DNA of 64,000 nt from the NCBI RefSeq assembly GCF_032854445.1, contig NC_088299.1, forward strand, positions 17,105,608-17,169,607, given 5' to 3'. Positions 62,184 through 64,000 of the stretch are shown here, piece by piece. The notes under the pieces were generated by a model that was not told where the DNA came from, ran no database searches, and saw only the letters and a program-made list of their open reading frames with translations. Every line of letters begins with the position of its first letter. Within the stretch, counting starts at the first letter, position 1. The position numbers and the translations under genes were made by a program. The DNA is from Liolophura sinensis (lineage: Eukaryota > Mollusca > Polyplacophora > Chitonida > Chitonidae).

Positions 62184-63417
62184 ATGCGGTGTTGTAACAT
62201 CCTAGGTAATACTTCCTTCTTCGTCCATATTTTGGTCGTTCTCTTCGGTATTGGCTCCTGGGTGGACATCAATGGGGTCTGGGTGGAGCTGCCCATCTTG
62301 GTAGAGCACCTGCCCGAGGGGTGGAACCTGGGCTCCTACCTCATCATCATCATCCAGGTGGCAAACATCGGACCCCTGCTCTACATTGTTGGCCATCTGC
62401 TGGCACCTCGAATCATCTCGGAGAGGCCTGTGATCGTCATCGTACTGTTCGTGAATGCAGCAGCCTGCTTGCTACTAGCCTTTTTATGGAAATGGACGAC
62501 AGAAATCGGTGGAGAAGAGCACAGTACATCGTTACTCGTCCTCAACTTCTTCCTAGCCATGGGGGACTGCACCACCTCTATCGTTTTCCTTACATATATG
62601 TCCTTCTTCAAGGCACCCTACATGGCGTCTTACTTCATAGGGACTGGACTAAGCGCCTTGCTGCCCAGCCTTGTGGCGATTGGACAGGGTATAGGAGTCA
62701 TGACCTGCAGAAATGCCTCGTATACCAATACCACAAAACTAAACGATGGTACCTGGTTGAACATCACTAGTTACTTCATACGGCCGGAATACCTCCCACC
62801 GAGGTTTCCACCCAGAGACTTTTTCCTGTTTCTCTTTGTGATGGTGAGTATATCTTTTGTGTCATTCACATTACTGAACTTCCATCCTTACTGTAAACGT
62901 GAACAGGTGATTCCTGTCACAGAGGCACCGAAGGGAAGTACGGAGGATAGTTTGAGTCTGTCTCGTACTAAGGATGTGCTCAATCTTGATAGAGTCAACC
63001 CCTCATCCACCACTGACAACTCGAAAGGGATTTCCATCACCAATGAAAGTCTGAAAGAGAAACTCAGTGATATGCGAACAAAAACGAGGACCTTGATCAT
63101 TATAAGCAGAGGTGAATTCGGGTTTCTTTTGATGCTGACAGCCTGGGTTCACGGGCTGTGGTTTGGTGCTTTACTCTCCGTACAGCCTTACGCCTGTCTC
63201 CCGTACGGTAATGACACGTACCATCTAGCCGTGACGCTGGCTCAGATTGCTTCCCCCCTGGCCTGTTTTTTGGTTTTTTTTCGTGGAAGTCAAGTCCAAG
63301 TGCACCCTCGCCTTCCTGGCGCTATTGTCTTCGCTGGTTGCCGCTTATATCTTCGTGCAGGCTTCCCTTGGACCCGAGGCCATCCTCGTCGGAAAGCCAT
63401 CGGGAGACGCTCTGGCG
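62184..63417 (+). CDS. SLC52A: SLC52A copy D: riboflavin transporter, first coding exon only, with one frameshift
   Basis: Fourth paralogue, cut by the window edge. The large exon starts at the ATG at 62184 (MRCCNILGN) and ends at a gtatgt donor at 63418, phase 0 like its siblings. The last exon is not found in the remaining 583 bp and must lie beyond 64000. Family features are FGIGSWVDINGVWVELP, LPEGWNLGSYL, GDCTTSIVFLTYMS, GTGLSALLPSLVAIGQG, and a loop with sequons followed by GFLLMLTAWVHGLWFGALLS. After the second-half motif PLACF the frame breaks by +1 at a T8 run (63274-63281). Family sequence then resumes in the next frame ([19 protein letters not shown], then GKPSGDALA). A homopolymer is a common site for sequencing error, so the break may be real or artefactual. 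An acceptor-like attcag ends at 62153, upstream of the ATG. Confidence 0.85.
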
Positions 63418-63512
63418 GTATGTTTGCTTTATTGTAACTATTAATGTTGTGAATGGAGGGTAGAGCTTTCGATGTATGAACATGAAGCCAGTATCAAAAT
63501 AAACTAGGTCAG

Positions 63513-63699
63513 TTATGGAAGCCGTAAGAGGACATCTCGCTACCTCGCTGTCTCGCATCTCTAACTTGCTGCCTCGCATCCCTACCTCGCTACTTCGTTA
63601 CCTCGCTTTGGTACCTCGTTACCCCGCTTTGCTACTTTGTTACCTCGCTGCCTTGCCCTGTATTACAAAGGCCGAGGATGTCCTCTATCGGCTTCCATA
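63513..63699. mobile_element. 187-bp inverted-repeat element with a CTCGCTACCTCGC-type core
   Basis: The left end TTATGGAAGCCGTAAGAGGA and the right end are near-perfect inverted repeats of about 24 bp. The core is a degenerate run of CTACCTCGCT-like units. A 5-bp direct repeat GTCAG flanks it at 63508-63512 and 63700-63704, consistent with target-site duplication. It sits about 100 bp into the intron of SLC52A copy D. Confidence 0.7.
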
Positions 63700-64000
63700 G
63701 TCAGCAGAATCAGCTACGAAATAGTTGCACATACTACTGTTCCTTTGTTTTCTTGCTTTGATTCACATTTAGCTTTGGGCATACAAGCAGTTACAGTGTC
63801 ATGATGATCTCAATACTGACATAATTCTGCATCAATGAAACGCCACGACGAAGACAACAGATATTACGTCATGACATCCCCCAGTCACAATATACCGACA
63901 TGGGGCCCATCTGTACTTCACTGTACACTGCATGACAAGCCACACACTATAAGCGTGAATGCATGAGTATGACTAAGCGCTACTTCGGCACTATTGCAAA

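Overview
The window is animal nuclear DNA. It has spliced genes with GT-AG introns, AT-rich non-coding DNA, many tRNA-derived SINEs and many minisatellites. The dominant SINE (tRNA-like head with A and B boxes, a conserved body, and a tail ending in AAATAAATAAAT) and the style of the GPCR gene suggest a lophotrochozoan, most likely a mollusc or brachiopod. Species cannot be fixed from the sequence alone.

Four copies of a riboflavin transporter gene (SLC52A/RFVT family) lie on the + strand: A at 3217-6055, B at 17123-18911, C at 35129-36874 and D from 62184 past the right edge. All share one architecture: a large exon carrying most of the membrane protein, a phase-0 intron at the same protein position, and a short last exon with the final membrane segments. 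A and B are intact. C carries two offsetting frameshifts and D one frameshift in a T run, so C and D are either decaying copies or contain sequence errors. C and D share an 83-bp identical block, which suggests recent duplication or gene conversion.

A fifth gene, at 56039-59781, encodes a roughly 960-residue family-B-type seven-transmembrane receptor. It has a signal peptide, a glycosylated Ser/Thr-rich stalk, a somatomedin-B-like Cys cluster and further Cys-rich modules, but no visible GPS cleavage motif. Two speculative two-exon genes for small secreted proteins are proposed at 41371-42463 and 52844-53628; in both, a signal-peptide exon ends in phase 1 and a phase-compatible acceptor exon follows.

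The rest is repeat-rich spacer. There are more than a dozen tandem arrays (19, 22, 23, 31, 32, 40, 50, 53, 54, 67, 77 and 128 bp units), a 2.9-kb inverted arrangement of tandem subrepeats that resembles a foldback element (44793-47690), a 144-bp MITE-like element in the receptor intron, a 187-bp inverted-repeat element in the intron of copy D, and about a dozen SINE copies in both orientations. No tRNA or rRNA gene outside SINE heads, no CRISPR array, and no LINE, retroviral or transposase coding region was recognised.
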